Positions 1 through 6,834 are shown, counted from the first letter of the stretch. The stretch is 8,289 nt of DNA from an uncultured Prevotella sp. (GCA_900554835.1 USJD01000161.1:1-8289); one strand, 5' to 3'. The notes: generated from the sequence alone by a model not told the origin. Numbers and translations: made by a program.

Positions 1-922
1 AAGCAGCTACCGCAAACTCAAGAGCCTCGCCCTGAGTTTCCTTAGTAAGAAGACCGTGGATCAGACCACCAGAGAAAGAGTCACCACCACCTACGCGGTC
101 GATGATTGGGTTGATGTCGTAGTGCTTGCTCTGATAGAACTCCTTACCATCATAGATAAGAGCCTTCCAGCCGTTGTGTGTAGCAGAGAGAGATTCGCGG
201 AGAGTAGAAACAACATACTTGAATCCGAACTCCTTCATCATGCCCTTGAAGATTCCGTAGTAACCCTCAGCATCAGTCTTACCGCCCTCTACGTCAGCAT
301 CTGGCTTGAAGCCCAGGCAGAGCTGAGCATCTTCCTCATTACCGATGCAAACATCTACGTACTGCATCAATGGACGCATAACAGAGATAGCCTTCTCTGA
401 AGTCCAGAGCTTCTTGCGGAAGTTGAGGTCAACAGATACAGTTACACCGTGACGCTTAGCAGCCTCACAAGCCAACTTGGTCAACTCAGCAGCCTTGTCG
501 CTGATAGCAGGAGTAATACCACTCCAGTGGAACCACTGAGCACCCTCCATAATCTTGTCGAAATCGAAATCAGATGGATCTGCCTCTGCGATAGAACTAT
601 GAGCACGGTCATAGATCACCTTAGAAGGACGCATAGAAGCACCTGTCTCTGCATAATAGAGACCAACACGGTCGCCACCACGAGCAATAAAATCGGTATT
701 CACACCATAACGACGGAGAGCGTTAAGTGCAATCTGACCAATCTCATGCTTAGGCAACTTAGATACGAAGTAAGCCTCATGACCATAGTTAGCTACGCTG
801 ACAGCTACGTTAGCCTCACCACCACCAGGGATGATACGGAATGATTCACTCTGGATAAAACGATCATTACCTTCTGGAGACAAACGAAGCATGATCTCAC
901 CTAATGTTACAATTTTTGCCAT
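1..922 (-). CDS. kdgK: 2-dehydro-3-deoxygluconokinase (KDG kinase), PfkB family, C-terminus cut by window edge
   Basis: Cytoplasmic sugar kinase that would phosphorylate 2-keto-3-deoxygluconate with ATP to give KDPG, the step before aldolase cleavage in hexuronate catabolism. My minus-strand translation from the ATG at 922-920 stays open for 307 codons to the left edge. It begins MAKIVTLGEIMLRLSPEG, followed by the substrate-side glycine cluster PGGGEANVAV (about 32-41), the KdgK-like stretch DLNFRKKLW, and CIGNEED. Near the end is the PfkB signature DRVGGGDSFSGG (from 275), whose Asp281 is the expected catalytic base. The usual motif is GAGD; here it is GGGD. Family members run to about 340 residues, so roughly 30-40 are missing. 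Codons are strongly biased to GGT, GCT, CGT and AAG, suggesting high expression. It diverges from the LacI-type gene at 1297 and shares a pathway with uxaA at 2439. PfkB family membership is near certain; KDG specificity rests on motifs and context. Confidence 0.9.
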   Translation of the reverse strand, partial: MAKIVTLGEIMLRLSPEGNDRFIQSESFRIIPGGGEANVAVSVANYGHEAYFVSKLPKHEIGQIALNALRRYGVNTDFIARGGDRVGLYYAETGASMRPSKVIYDRAHSSIAEADPSDFDFDKIMEGAQWFHWSGITPAISDKAAELTKLACEAAKRHGVTVSVDLNFRKKLWTSEKAISVMRPLMQYVDVCIGNEEDAQLCLGFKPDADVEGGKTDAEGYYGIFKGMMKEFGFKYVVSTLRESLSATHNGWKALIYDGKEFYQSKHYDINPIIDRVGGGDSFSGGLIHGLLTKETQGEALEFAVAA

Positions 923-1009
923 TGCTTGAAATGTTTTTTAATTTGTTTCTTTATAGTTGTTCTTCGAATTCAGTATCAAATAATTTGCATTCTGTTCCGA
1001 ATATCGTGG

Positions 1010-1017
1010 CAAAAATA
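1010..1017 (-). promoter_or_regulatory. Candidate Bacteroidetes -7 promoter box for kdgK
   Basis: On the minus strand this reads TATTTTTG, a perfect match to TAnnTTTG. It would start transcription near 1004, leaving a leader of about 80 nt before the kdgK ATG. A TTTG that could act as the -33 element lies at 1045-1042 on the minus strand, but its spacing of 24 nt is longer than the usual 19-21. The match is short and the region AT-rich, so chance is possible. Confidence 0.45.
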
Positions 1018-1082
1018 ATCATAATTTCTCAAATAACGAAACAAAATCGTGTTTTTTTTTAGTTTTTGTGCAAAAAAGTTGC

Positions 1083-1096
1083 TGTGCATTCGCACA
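1083..1096. promoter_or_regulatory. Perfect inverted repeat, candidate operator
   Basis: TGTGC, a 4-nt spacer ATTC, then GCACA: 5-bp arms matching perfectly. It lies 17 nt upstream of the candidate lacI-type -7 box at 1113 and about 65 bp upstream of the kdgK box, so a bound protein could affect either promoter. Part of it (TTCGCACA) recurs at 1181-1188. The LacI-family assignment of the binder is inferred from proximity only. Confidence 0.4.
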
Positions 1097-1112
1097 ATTC
1101 AATTTTTTATTG

Positions 1113-1120
1113 TAAATTTG
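1113..1120 (+). promoter_or_regulatory. Candidate Bacteroidetes -7 promoter box for the LacI-type regulator and downstream genes
   Basis: TAAATTTG matches TAnnTTTG perfectly. Transcription would start near 1126, giving a leader of about 170 nt before the ATG at 1297. I see no well-placed TTTG -33 element. No other perfect plus-strand -7 box turned up between here and uxaA or the transporter gene, so this promoter may serve the whole rightward set. Confidence 0.5.
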
Positions 1121-1136
1121 TACCGAATATTCTATA

Positions 1137-1150
1137 TGTGGACGTACACA
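1137..1150. promoter_or_regulatory. LacI-like pseudo-palindrome, candidate autoregulatory operator
   Basis: TGTGGACGTACACA is a 14-bp pseudo-palindrome centred on CG, with six of seven symmetric pairs matching (only G1141/A1146 fails). LacI-family operators typically have this form, with TG and CA at the ends and a central CG. It sits about 10 nt downstream of the predicted start of transcription, a position suited to repression. No binding data are visible here. Confidence 0.4.
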
Positions 1151-1296
1151 CGGAAAATGGAAGTTCTCTGAATTACCTTCTTCGCACAGTACACAAGAAT
1201 ATCTGCATATATTATATTAATGTACGCACGTGAAAGAAAGTGCATCATGTAAAAGTTAAACAATAATTTGGTAAAAAACCAGCAAACGCTTAAAAC

Positions 1297-2361
1297 ATGG
1301 CCGAAAAAATAAGAATCAAGGATATCGCCGAAAGGGCGGGCGTATCTGTAGGTACTGTCGATAGAGTTCTCCACGACCGACCTAATGTCTCCAAACCTGC
1401 CCGCGAGAAAGTGGAACAGGCGCTCAAGGAGATGAACTATCAGCCTAACATGTATGCCAGTGCTCTGGCGTACAACAAGTCATATACCTTCTACTTGCTA
1501 CTTCCAAAGCATGAATCAGAGGCTTACTGGGAGGAGATAGAGGAAGGTGCACGCAAATGTGAGGAAAGCAAACGCGATTTTCACATCAACGTGAAGATCA
1601 ACTTCTATGAGCGCTCCAGCGAGGGGTCTTTCATCGAACAGGGAAAGGCTATCATCGAAGAAAAGCCGGAGGGTGTCATCGTCGTGCCTTCATCTCTTGA
1701 AATTACCAGAGCGTTTACCGACCAGTTGCATGAGTTGAACATTCCGTTCATCTTGCTCGACTCCTACATGCCTGATCTTCGTCCGCTCTCCTTCTTCGGA
1801 CAGGATTCTTTCTGCAGTGGATTCTTCGCTGCCAAGATGCTCATGATGCTTGCTTTCAAAGAAAAGGAGATCATGCTGATGAGACAGACCAAAGACGGAA
1901 ATGTAGTCAGCAAGCAGCAGGACAACCGAGAGGTAGGGTTCCGCCACTATATGCACGACCATTTCCCAAGCGTAAAGATCAATGTACTCGACCTGCCACT
2001 CAATGGTTCACGCGCCGAGTTTATGAAGATGCTGGAGAAATACTTCGCTGCCCATCCTGATACACATCATTGCATCACCCTGACCTCGAAGGCTCATATC
2101 GTGGGTGACTTCCTGCTGAAGACCAACCGACGGGATGTTCAGATCATGGGATACGATATGGTGGAGAAGAATGCCAGATGTCTGAGAGAAGGTAGCATTT
2201 CCTTCCTCATCGCACAGCATGCCTATATGCAAGGATACAACTGTGTGGAAACGCTCTTCCGGGCACTCGTCCTCAAGAAAAAGGTAACACCGGTCAACTA
2301 TATGCCTATCGAGCTGCTGATGAAGGAGAACATCGACTTCTACCGCAGAACCCAGTTGTAG
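1297..2361 (+). CDS. LacI-family transcriptional regulator, probable hexuronate-responsive
   Basis: A 354-residue DNA-binding regulator of typical LacI length. Residues about 5-50 form the LacI helix-turn-helix: IRIKDIAERAGVSVGTVDRV, then LHDRPNVSKPAREKVEQAL, with the hinge region starting at NYQPNMYASALA. The GTVDRVLH wording marks the subgroup with a Peripla_BP_4-like sugar-binding domain, which fills about 65-350. There is no signal peptide or membrane segment. The ATG at 1297 puts the helix-turn-helix at the usual distance from the N-terminus. It lies between divergent kdgK and codirectional uxaA (77-bp gap, no terminator seen), so the simplest model is a local regulator of uronate use, released by or activated with a uronate intermediate. 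The effector cannot be read from the sequence. Family call is secure; target and ligand are inference. Confidence 0.9.
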   Translation: MAEKIRIKDIAERAGVSVGTVDRVLHDRPNVSKPAREKVEQALKEMNYQPNMYASALAYNKSYTFYLLLPKHESEAYWEEIEEGARKCEESKRDFHINVKINFYERSSEGSFIEQGKAIIEEKPEGVIVVPSSLEITRAFTDQLHELNIPFILLDSYMPDLRPLSFFGQDSFCSGFFAAKMLMMLAFKEKEIMLMRQTKDGNVVSKQQDNREVGFRHYMHDHFPSVKINVLDLPLNGSRAEFMKMLEKYFAAHPDTHHCITLTSKAHIVGDFLLKTNRRDVQIMGYDMVEKNARCLREGSISFLIAQHAYMQGYNCVETLFRALVLKKKVTPVNYMPIELLMKENIDFYRRTQL

Positions 2362-2438
2362 GAAGATTGCAGCGACATTTAAAAATAAGAAGAAATAGAA
2401 TTTCATGTAATTATAAATTTAAAAAAACATAACTACAG

Positions 2439-3935
2439 ATGAAACAATCAAGCTTTATCAAAATTAACCCTGCCGACTCGGTAGTGGTTTGCTTGTGCCC
2501 TATGAAGAAGGGCGAGACCATCGAAGTAGATGGCAAGTCTATCACCCTCTTGCAGGATACTCCTGCCGGACACAAAGTGCTCATTGACGATGCGCCTGAA
2601 GGAAAGGACATCATTAAGTACGGCTACCCTATCGGTCATGCTAAGAAAGATCTGAAACAGGGTGAGTGGGTCAACGAGAATAACCTCAAGACCAACCTTG
2701 CCGGCACTTTGGAATATACTTACAATCCTGTAGATGAGCAGTTGAACATCGAGAAGGAAGACCGCACTTTCATGGGCTACGTGCGCAAGAATGGTGAGGT
2801 CGGTGTAAGAAACGAAATCTGGGTAGTTCCTACCGTAGGCTGCGTGAATGGCGTAGCGGAGAAACTGGTTGAGCAACTCAAGCAAGAAACAAAATGCGAA
2901 GGCATTGATGCCATCCATGCTTGGCACCACAACTTCGGCTGTTCTCAGCTCTCTGGCGACCACGAGAATACCCGCAAGGTGCTCCGTGACATCTGCCTCC
3001 ATCCAAACGCTGGTGCTGTGCTCGTTCTTTCACTCGGATGTGAGAACAATCAGCCTGATGACTTCATGAAGATGCTCGGCGACTATGACAAGGACCGCAT
3101 CAAGTTGCTCGTGACCCAGAAGGTGGAAGGCGATGAACTGGAAGTGGGTATGGATATGCTCTGGCAGCTCTACGACAAGGCTAAAACTGACAAGCGCCAG
3201 GAAGTTCCTGTCAGCAAGTTGCGCGTAGGTTTGAAGTGCGGCGGATCTGACGGTTTCAGCGGTATTACTGCCAACCCATTGGTAGGTGAGTTCTCAGATT
3301 GGCTCGTTGCTCAAGGCGGTACTTCTATTCTTACTGAGGTGCCAGAGATGTTCGGTGCTGAGACTATCCTCATGAACCGTTGTGAGAACAAGGAATTGTT
3401 CGACAAGACCGTTCACCTCATCAATGATTTCAAGGAGTACTTCCTGAGTCATGGCGAGCCTGTAGGTGAGAATCCTTCTCCAGGCAACAAGGCGGGCGGT
3501 ATCTCTACATTGGAAGATAAGGCTCTCGGTTGTACACAGAAGTGCGGTCGTGCACCGGTTAGCGGTGTATTGCAGTATGGTGACCGTCTGGAGACAAATG
3601 GTTTGAACCTCCTTTCAGCACCAGGCAACGACCTCGTAGCAGCCACAGCCTTGGCATCAGCAGGATGCCAGTTGGTTCTCTTCACCACCGGTCGCGGTAC
3701 CCCATTCGGCACCTTCGTACCAACCATGAAGATTTCTACCAACAGCACCTTGGCAAAGAACAAGCCAAACTGGATAGACTTCAATGCAGGCGAACTCGTA
3801 GAGGGCACTGAGATGAAGGACCTCGTACGCAAGTTCATCGACAAGATCATCTCCGTAGCCAGTGGAGATGAAGCTCGCAACGAGGAAAATGGTTATCGCG
3901 AGATTTCCATCTTCAAGAACGGAGTAACACTTTAA
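2439..3935 (+). CDS. uxaA: Altronate dehydratase (altronate hydrolase), UxaA family
   Basis: Cytoplasmic dehydratase converting D-altronate to 2-keto-3-deoxygluconate plus water in galacturonate breakdown. The 498 residues match the full-length E. coli-type enzyme (about 495) from end to end as I remember it. An N-terminal SAF domain (about 10-85) ends in IKYGYPIGHA. Next come GEVGVRNEIWVVPTVGCVNG, HHNFGCSQ (about 163), LGCENNQ (about 199), KCGGSDGFSGITANP (about 266) and TEVPEMFGAE. The C-terminal part has NPSPGNKAGGISTLEDKALG, then CTQKCG and NLLSAPGNDLVA, and the protein ends IFKNGVTL. The conserved cysteines and acidic residues fit a metal-dependent dehydratase family that also includes galactarate dehydratase GarD. 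Altronate is preferred because of the full-length UxaA likeness and the nearby kdgK. It follows the LacI-type gene by 77 bp and precedes the transporter by 63 bp. No Shine-Dalgarno is present, normal for this phylum. Confidence 0.95.
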   Translation: MKQSSFIKINPADSVVVCLCPMKKGETIEVDGKSITLLQDTPAGHKVLIDDAPEGKDIIKYGYPIGHAKKDLKQGEWVNENNLKTNLAGTLEYTYNPVDEQLNIEKEDRTFMGYVRKNGEVGVRNEIWVVPTVGCVNGVAEKLVEQLKQETKCEGIDAIHAWHHNFGCSQLSGDHENTRKVLRDICLHPNAGAVLVLSLGCENNQPDDFMKMLGDYDKDRIKLLVTQKVEGDELEVGMDMLWQLYDKAKTDKRQEVPVSKLRVGLKCGGSDGFSGITANPLVGEFSDWLVAQGGTSILTEVPEMFGAETILMNRCENKELFDKTVHLINDFKEYFLSHGEPVGENPSPGNKAGGISTLEDKALGCTQKCGRAPVSGVLQYGDRLETNGLNLLSAPGNDLVAATALASAGCQLVLFTTGRGTPFGTFVPTMKISTNSTLAKNKPNWIDFNAGELVEGTEMKDLVRKFIDKIISVASGDEARNEENGYREISIFKNGVTL

Positions 3936-3949
3936 GGAAGTGAAGAACA

Positions 3950-3982
3950 AAGAGTGTAGAGCGAGAAGAATCCTACACTCTT
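3950..3982 (+). promoter_or_regulatory. Intercistronic 10-bp perfect hairpin between uxaA and the transporter gene
   Basis: AAGAGTGTAG (3950-3959) and CTACACTCTT (3973-3982) are perfect inverse complements with a 13-nt purine-rich loop. The stem starts 15 nt after the uxaA stop, and its 3' arm ends 16 nt before the ATG at 3999. No T-run follows, so it is not a standard intrinsic terminator. It could be an mRNA-processing or stability element, a partial attenuator, or a structure limiting translation of the transporter. The pairing is certain; the role is open. Confidence 0.6.
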
Positions 3983-3998
3983 ACTAAATATAAGAAGA

Positions 3999-5291
3999 AT
4001 GAGTAACAAGAAAGGATTGTTGGCTTTATCGCCACTGATTTTATTGATAGCAATGATAGCCCTCTTTACGGGATATTCCGCAGAGGAAAGTCATAAGGAT
4101 ACGAGCCTGTCGCTCACCGTGGCATTCATGATTTCAAGCATCTATGCCGTAGCCATCTCGGGTGGTATGCCTATCAGAAAGCGCATCGACACCTATAGTC
4201 GAGGGGCTGGAGCCAACAACCTCATGCTCATGCTATGGATATATGTGCTGGCTGGTGCATTCGCCGCATCGGCAAAAGCGATGGGAGCAGTAGATGCCAC
4301 CGTCAACCTTGCCCTGAGCCTGTTGCCAGCCAGCATGATATTACCCGGTCTCTTCCTCGCTGCCTGCTTCATATCGCTCTCGATAGGCACCAGCGTGGGA
4401 ACCATCGTTGCTCTCGTGCCCATCGCGGCAGGTCTCGCCCACTCTGTGGATGCCAACTTAGCACTGACCGTGGCCATCATCGTGGGTGGAGCCTACTTTG
4501 GCGACAACCTGTCTTTTATCTCTGATACAACGGTCGTAGCTACCCAGACGCAAGGTTGCCAGATGAGTGACAAGTTTAGGGTAAATGCCCTCATCGTCAT
4601 CCCTGCTGCCATCATCATCCTGATTATATATGGAATATTGGGCGCAGGAACCAAGGCACCGACTCATATCGATGCGGTACAATACATGAAGGTCTTACCT
4701 TATATAGTAGTACTCGTCACGGCTATTGCTGGCATGAATGTGATGGCAGTGCTGACATTGGGTTCCATCCTCTGCGGCATCATCGGCATCATCGATGGCG
4801 GTTACGACATTTTCGGATGGTTTTCTGCCATGGGCAATGGCGTGATAGGAATGGGAGAACTCATCATCATCGCTATGATGGCTGGAGGTATGCTTGAGAT
4901 TATCCGTGAAAACGGAGGCATCGACTTCATCATCTCCAAGATTACGGCTCATGTAAACAGCAAAAGAGGTGCGGAACTGTCTATCGCTGCCCTCGTCTCG
5001 ATGGTGAATATCTGTACTGCCAACAATACGGTGGCGATTCTTACCGTGGGAAATATCTCCAAGAAAATTGGTGATAAGTTTGGGGTAGATAACCGCAAAG
5101 CTGCAAGCATACTCGATACCTTCTCCTGTACCATACAGGGATTGATACCATACGGAGTGCAGATGCTCTTGGCAGCAGGACTCTCTGGTCTCAGTCCGCT
5201 CGACATCATCCCTTACCTCTATTATCCAATGGCTATCGGCTTAGCAGCCCTGTTTGCCATTCTCTTCAGATACCCAAGAAGATTCAGTTAA
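3999..5291 (+). CDS. NhaC-family (Na+/H+ antiporter type) membrane transporter
   Basis: A 430-residue inner-membrane protein with about 11-12 hydrophobic segments, starting with SPLILLIAMIALFTGYSAEE. The Na+/H+ antiporter NhaC domain is recognisable from IGTSVGTIVALVPIAAGLA (about 129-147) and GGAYFGDNLSFISDTTVVAT (about 163-182), the family's most conserved stretch with its acidic and Ser/Thr residues. A second half-repeat carries VNICTANNTVAILTVG (about 336-351) and LDTFSCTIQGLIPYG. Length is near the family norm. NhaC proteins belong to the ion transporter superfamily, which also includes organic-anion carriers. The gene follows uxaA by 63 bp on the same strand, and no recognised uronate carrier is seen in the window. 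Uptake of a sugar acid coupled to Na+ or H+ is therefore possible, but substrate cannot be read from the sequence. The family call is firm. Confidence 0.85.
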   Translation: MSNKKGLLALSPLILLIAMIALFTGYSAEESHKDTSLSLTVAFMISSIYAVAISGGMPIRKRIDTYSRGAGANNLMLMLWIYVLAGAFAASAKAMGAVDATVNLALSLLPASMILPGLFLAACFISLSIGTSVGTIVALVPIAAGLAHSVDANLALTVAIIVGGAYFGDNLSFISDTTVVATQTQGCQMSDKFRVNALIVIPAAIIILIIYGILGAGTKAPTHIDAVQYMKVLPYIVVLVTAIAGMNVMAVLTLGSILCGIIGIIDGGYDIFGWFSAMGNGVIGMGELIIIAMMAGGMLEIIRENGGIDFIISKITAHVNSKRGAELSIAALVSMVNICTANNTVAILTVGNISKKIGDKFGVDNRKAASILDTFSCTIQGLIPYGVQMLLAAGLSGLSPLDIIPYLYYPMAIGLAALFAILFRYPRRFS

Positions 5292-5381
5292 AGAATAAAT
5301 AGGAAATTCAGTTTCTGGGAGAAGGAAGAATGAAAAGGAGGAAAATGAAAGGAAATAAGGATTTTTAAAATAGGAATCACG

Positions 5382-6077
5382 ATGGACTTTTTACAGAGAA
5401 ATCTTTTCACGAAATTGCGCTCGGAAAACTTCGGCACGCAGGAGGAACTGGAGGCGATGACCATCTTCAAGAAAAAGAAGATTGCGCAGATGATGAAAAA
5501 CCTGAACAACGTGCCTTCAGGGGAAGTACTCATGCACAACAGTTTTCTCAACAGACGATTGAACAAGATTCAGAAAGAGGAACCGCACGTCATTGATACG
5601 TCCATGGAGACTGTCTATCTGCTCCGACTAATCGTGAGCAATGCCAATGCCATGCTTTCTGGCGGCATCAGCATCAGAGGCATCATCCAACTGGGACAGT
5701 ATCTGCGCACCCGGGGCGACAAGGTGGATTTCGTAAAACTCGACAATTGGCTCATCAAACTGCATCTGCAGAGAATGGCACAACTGGAAGGAAGCGTGCT
5801 GATCACCTTCTTCAACTTTGAGCAGGATGAAATCCCATTTGTCAAGGTGGTAGAGAGAGGAGCCTATAAATTAACCCTCCGCTCACTATACTACAACATC
5901 AAAGATATGGAAGACATCAAGTTCCAGCAGTCGCAAGTGGGATTTGTGCATACCACAGGCGGTTCCATGCGCAAGAACCTGCGCCGAAGCATGAGATTCT
6001 TCGGCTATGCTCCAGTAGAATCTGCCAGCAACTTCTTCAACGGTTTCTTCAGGTCACTCTCTGAAATCGAAGAATAA
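5382..6077 (+). CDS. Uncharacterised soluble protein, 231 residues
   Basis: I do not recognise a defined family with confidence. The protein is cytoplasmic by appearance, with no signal peptide and no membrane helix. The N-terminal third is rich in Lys and Arg (KKKKIAQMMKNL, RRLNKIQKEE). The middle looks mostly helical: TVYLLRLIVSNANAMLSGG, then IRGIIQLGQYLRTRGDKVDF, then VKLDNWLIKLHLQRMAQLEG. A more beta-like part, SVLITFFNFEQDEIPFVKVV, follows. The tail is strongly basic (RKNLRRSMRFF) and ends in an acidic SEIEE. The style resembles a protein conserved in Bacteroidales, but that is memory, not a search. It starts 90 bp after the transporter stop behind a purine-rich stretch. I see no good -7 box, so readthrough from upstream is possible. 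Coding use is convincing over the whole length; function is unknown. Confidence 0.75.
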   Translation: MDFLQRNLFTKLRSENFGTQEELEAMTIFKKKKIAQMMKNLNNVPSGEVLMHNSFLNRRLNKIQKEEPHVIDTSMETVYLLRLIVSNANAMLSGGISIRGIIQLGQYLRTRGDKVDFVKLDNWLIKLHLQRMAQLEGSVLITFFNFEQDEIPFVKVVERGAYKLTLRSLYYNIKDMEDIKFQQSQVGFVHTTGGSMRKNLRRSMRFFGYAPVESASNFFNGFFRSLSEIEE

Positions 6078-6104
6078 AATATAAAATTAATATAAAAAAA
6101 GCGC

Positions 6105-6132
6105 ACGCCTGACTCATATATCAGACGTTTTT
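6105..6132 (+). terminator. Probable intrinsic terminator after the 231-residue gene
   Basis: ACGCCTGA (6105-6112) pairs with TCAGACGT (6121-6128) apart from one C-A mismatch, with an 8-nt loop and T at 6128-6132. A run of seven A (6094-6100) precedes the stem. It lies 28 nt after the stop at 6077 and directly before the GH25 promoter, so it would insulate the two genes. The stem is short and imperfect, so termination is likely partial. Confidence 0.5.
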
Positions 6133-6134
6133 CG

Positions 6135-6142
6135 TAACTTTG
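6135..6142 (+). promoter_or_regulatory. Bacteroidetes -7 promoter box immediately before the GH25 gene
   Basis: TAACTTTG matches TAnnTTTG perfectly within the phrase TTTTTCGTAACTTTGCA, very like common promoters of this phylum. The ATG follows at 6148, only 5 nt after the box. Transcription should therefore start at or within a few nucleotides of the start codon. I find no clear TTTG -33 element at the standard distance. Confidence 0.65.
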
Positions 6143-6147
6143 CACTT

Positions 6148-6834
6148 ATGAAGCGTATTATTATAGTAATCATAGCAATAATCATGTCCCTCGGCATCCA
6201 GGCGCAAGTGCAATGCGAGGATACCTGTCAGCATGTACATGGCATCGACCTGAGCCACTATCAGGGCAATGTGTTCTGGGAAACTGTAGGTGATAACTCC
6301 AAAATGGCTTACGTATATCTCAAAGCTACAGAAGGGGCAACCAACGTGGACAGCAAATATAAACAAAACATAGATCTGGCTCACAGATATGGACTGAAAG
6401 TTGGTTCATATCATTTCTATCGTGCCCGCATTCCACAGCAGACTCAGTTGAAAAACTTCATGGCACAATGCCGACCTGGTGACCAGGATCTGCTGCCGAT
6501 GATAGACGTGGAAACCAAGAGCAACCTGCCTACAGAGGAATTCTGTGACTCGCTCTTCAAGTTCCTGCATCTCGTAGAGAAAGCCTACAAGCAAAAACCG
6601 CTCGTCTATACAGGTGCTAACTTCTACGACAACTACCTGCTCGGCAAGCTCAACAGCTACAAGATCATGATAGCCCAATACACCAAGCGAGAACCTGTGC
6701 TCCGTGATGGCAGGGATATTGAGATGTGGCAATATACCGGAAAGGGACGACTCAACGGCGTAAACGGATATGTAGATAAAAGCCGGTTTATGGGAAAACA
6801 TAAGTTGAGAGAAATCAGATTCCGACACCGATAA
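6148..6834 (+). CDS. Secreted glycoside hydrolase family 25 (lysozyme-like) protein
   Basis: A 228-residue peptidoglycan hydrolase predicted to cut the MurNAc-GlcNAc bond. Residues 1-19 are a signal peptide (MKR, then a hydrophobic run, cleavage likely after IQA). There is no lipobox. The GH25 fold fills the rest: HGIDLSHYQG with Asp34, YLKATEGA (about 57-64), GSYHFYR (86-92), LLPMIDVET with the catalytic pair Asp120 and Glu122, PLVYTGANFYDNYL, MIAQYT, and EMWQYTGKGRLNGVNGYVDK near the end. All expected acidic residues are present and length is normal for a single-domain enzyme. The next in-frame Met, at codon 13, would destroy the signal peptide, so the ATG at 6148 is preferred despite almost no room for a 5' leader. 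It could serve cell-wall turnover or attack on neighbours; no immunity gene is evident. Confidence 0.92.
   Translation: MKRIIIVIIAIIMSLGIQAQVQCEDTCQHVHGIDLSHYQGNVFWETVGDNSKMAYVYLKATEGATNVDSKYKQNIDLAHRYGLKVGSYHFYRARIPQQTQLKNFMAQCRPGDQDLLPMIDVETKSNLPTEEFCDSLFKFLHLVEKAYKQKPLVYTGANFYDNYLLGKLNSYKIMIAQYTKREPVLRDGRDIEMWQYTGKGRLNGVNGYVDKSRFMGKHKLREIRFRHR

Larger units (their letters stand above)
923..1296. promoter_or_regulatory. Divergent kdgK / lacI-type intergenic regulatory region
   Basis: This 374-bp AT-rich stretch between two divergent genes has no convincing protein-coding gene. It holds a candidate minus-strand promoter (1010-1017), a candidate plus-strand promoter (1113-1120), a run of nine T at 1052-1060, and several short palindromes that could bind the adjacent LacI-family regulator. 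The word TTCGCACA occurs twice (1089-1096 and 1181-1188), and TGTGC twice in direct orientation (1067-1071 and 1083-1087). The likely lacI-type leader is about 170 nt long and contains two tiny ATG-initiated frames. Confidence 0.7.

Noticed and set aside
56..844. Two plus-strand open frames (56-400 and 449-844) at the left end
   Set aside because: Both lie wholly antisense to the clear kdgK coding frame on the minus strand and show no family resemblance.
1036..1060. Possible terminator: ACGA...TCGT followed by nine T
   Set aside because: The stem is only 4 bp with a 7-nt loop, and the place, inside a divergent promoter region, gives no transcript to end on the plus strand.
1263..1270. Possible second -7 box (TAATTTG) close to the LacI-type ATG
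   Set aside because: The spacer between TA and TTTG is one base short of TAnnTTTG, so it does not match.
1132..1374. Minus-strand 80-codon frame across the LacI-type start
   Set aside because: It overlaps the helix-turn-helix coding region and the leader, has low-complexity composition and no recognisable motif.
5330..5368. 12-codon frame MKRRKMKGNKDF before the 231-residue gene
   Set aside because: Very short, in a purine-rich stretch that produces such codons by chance; no independent sign of translation.
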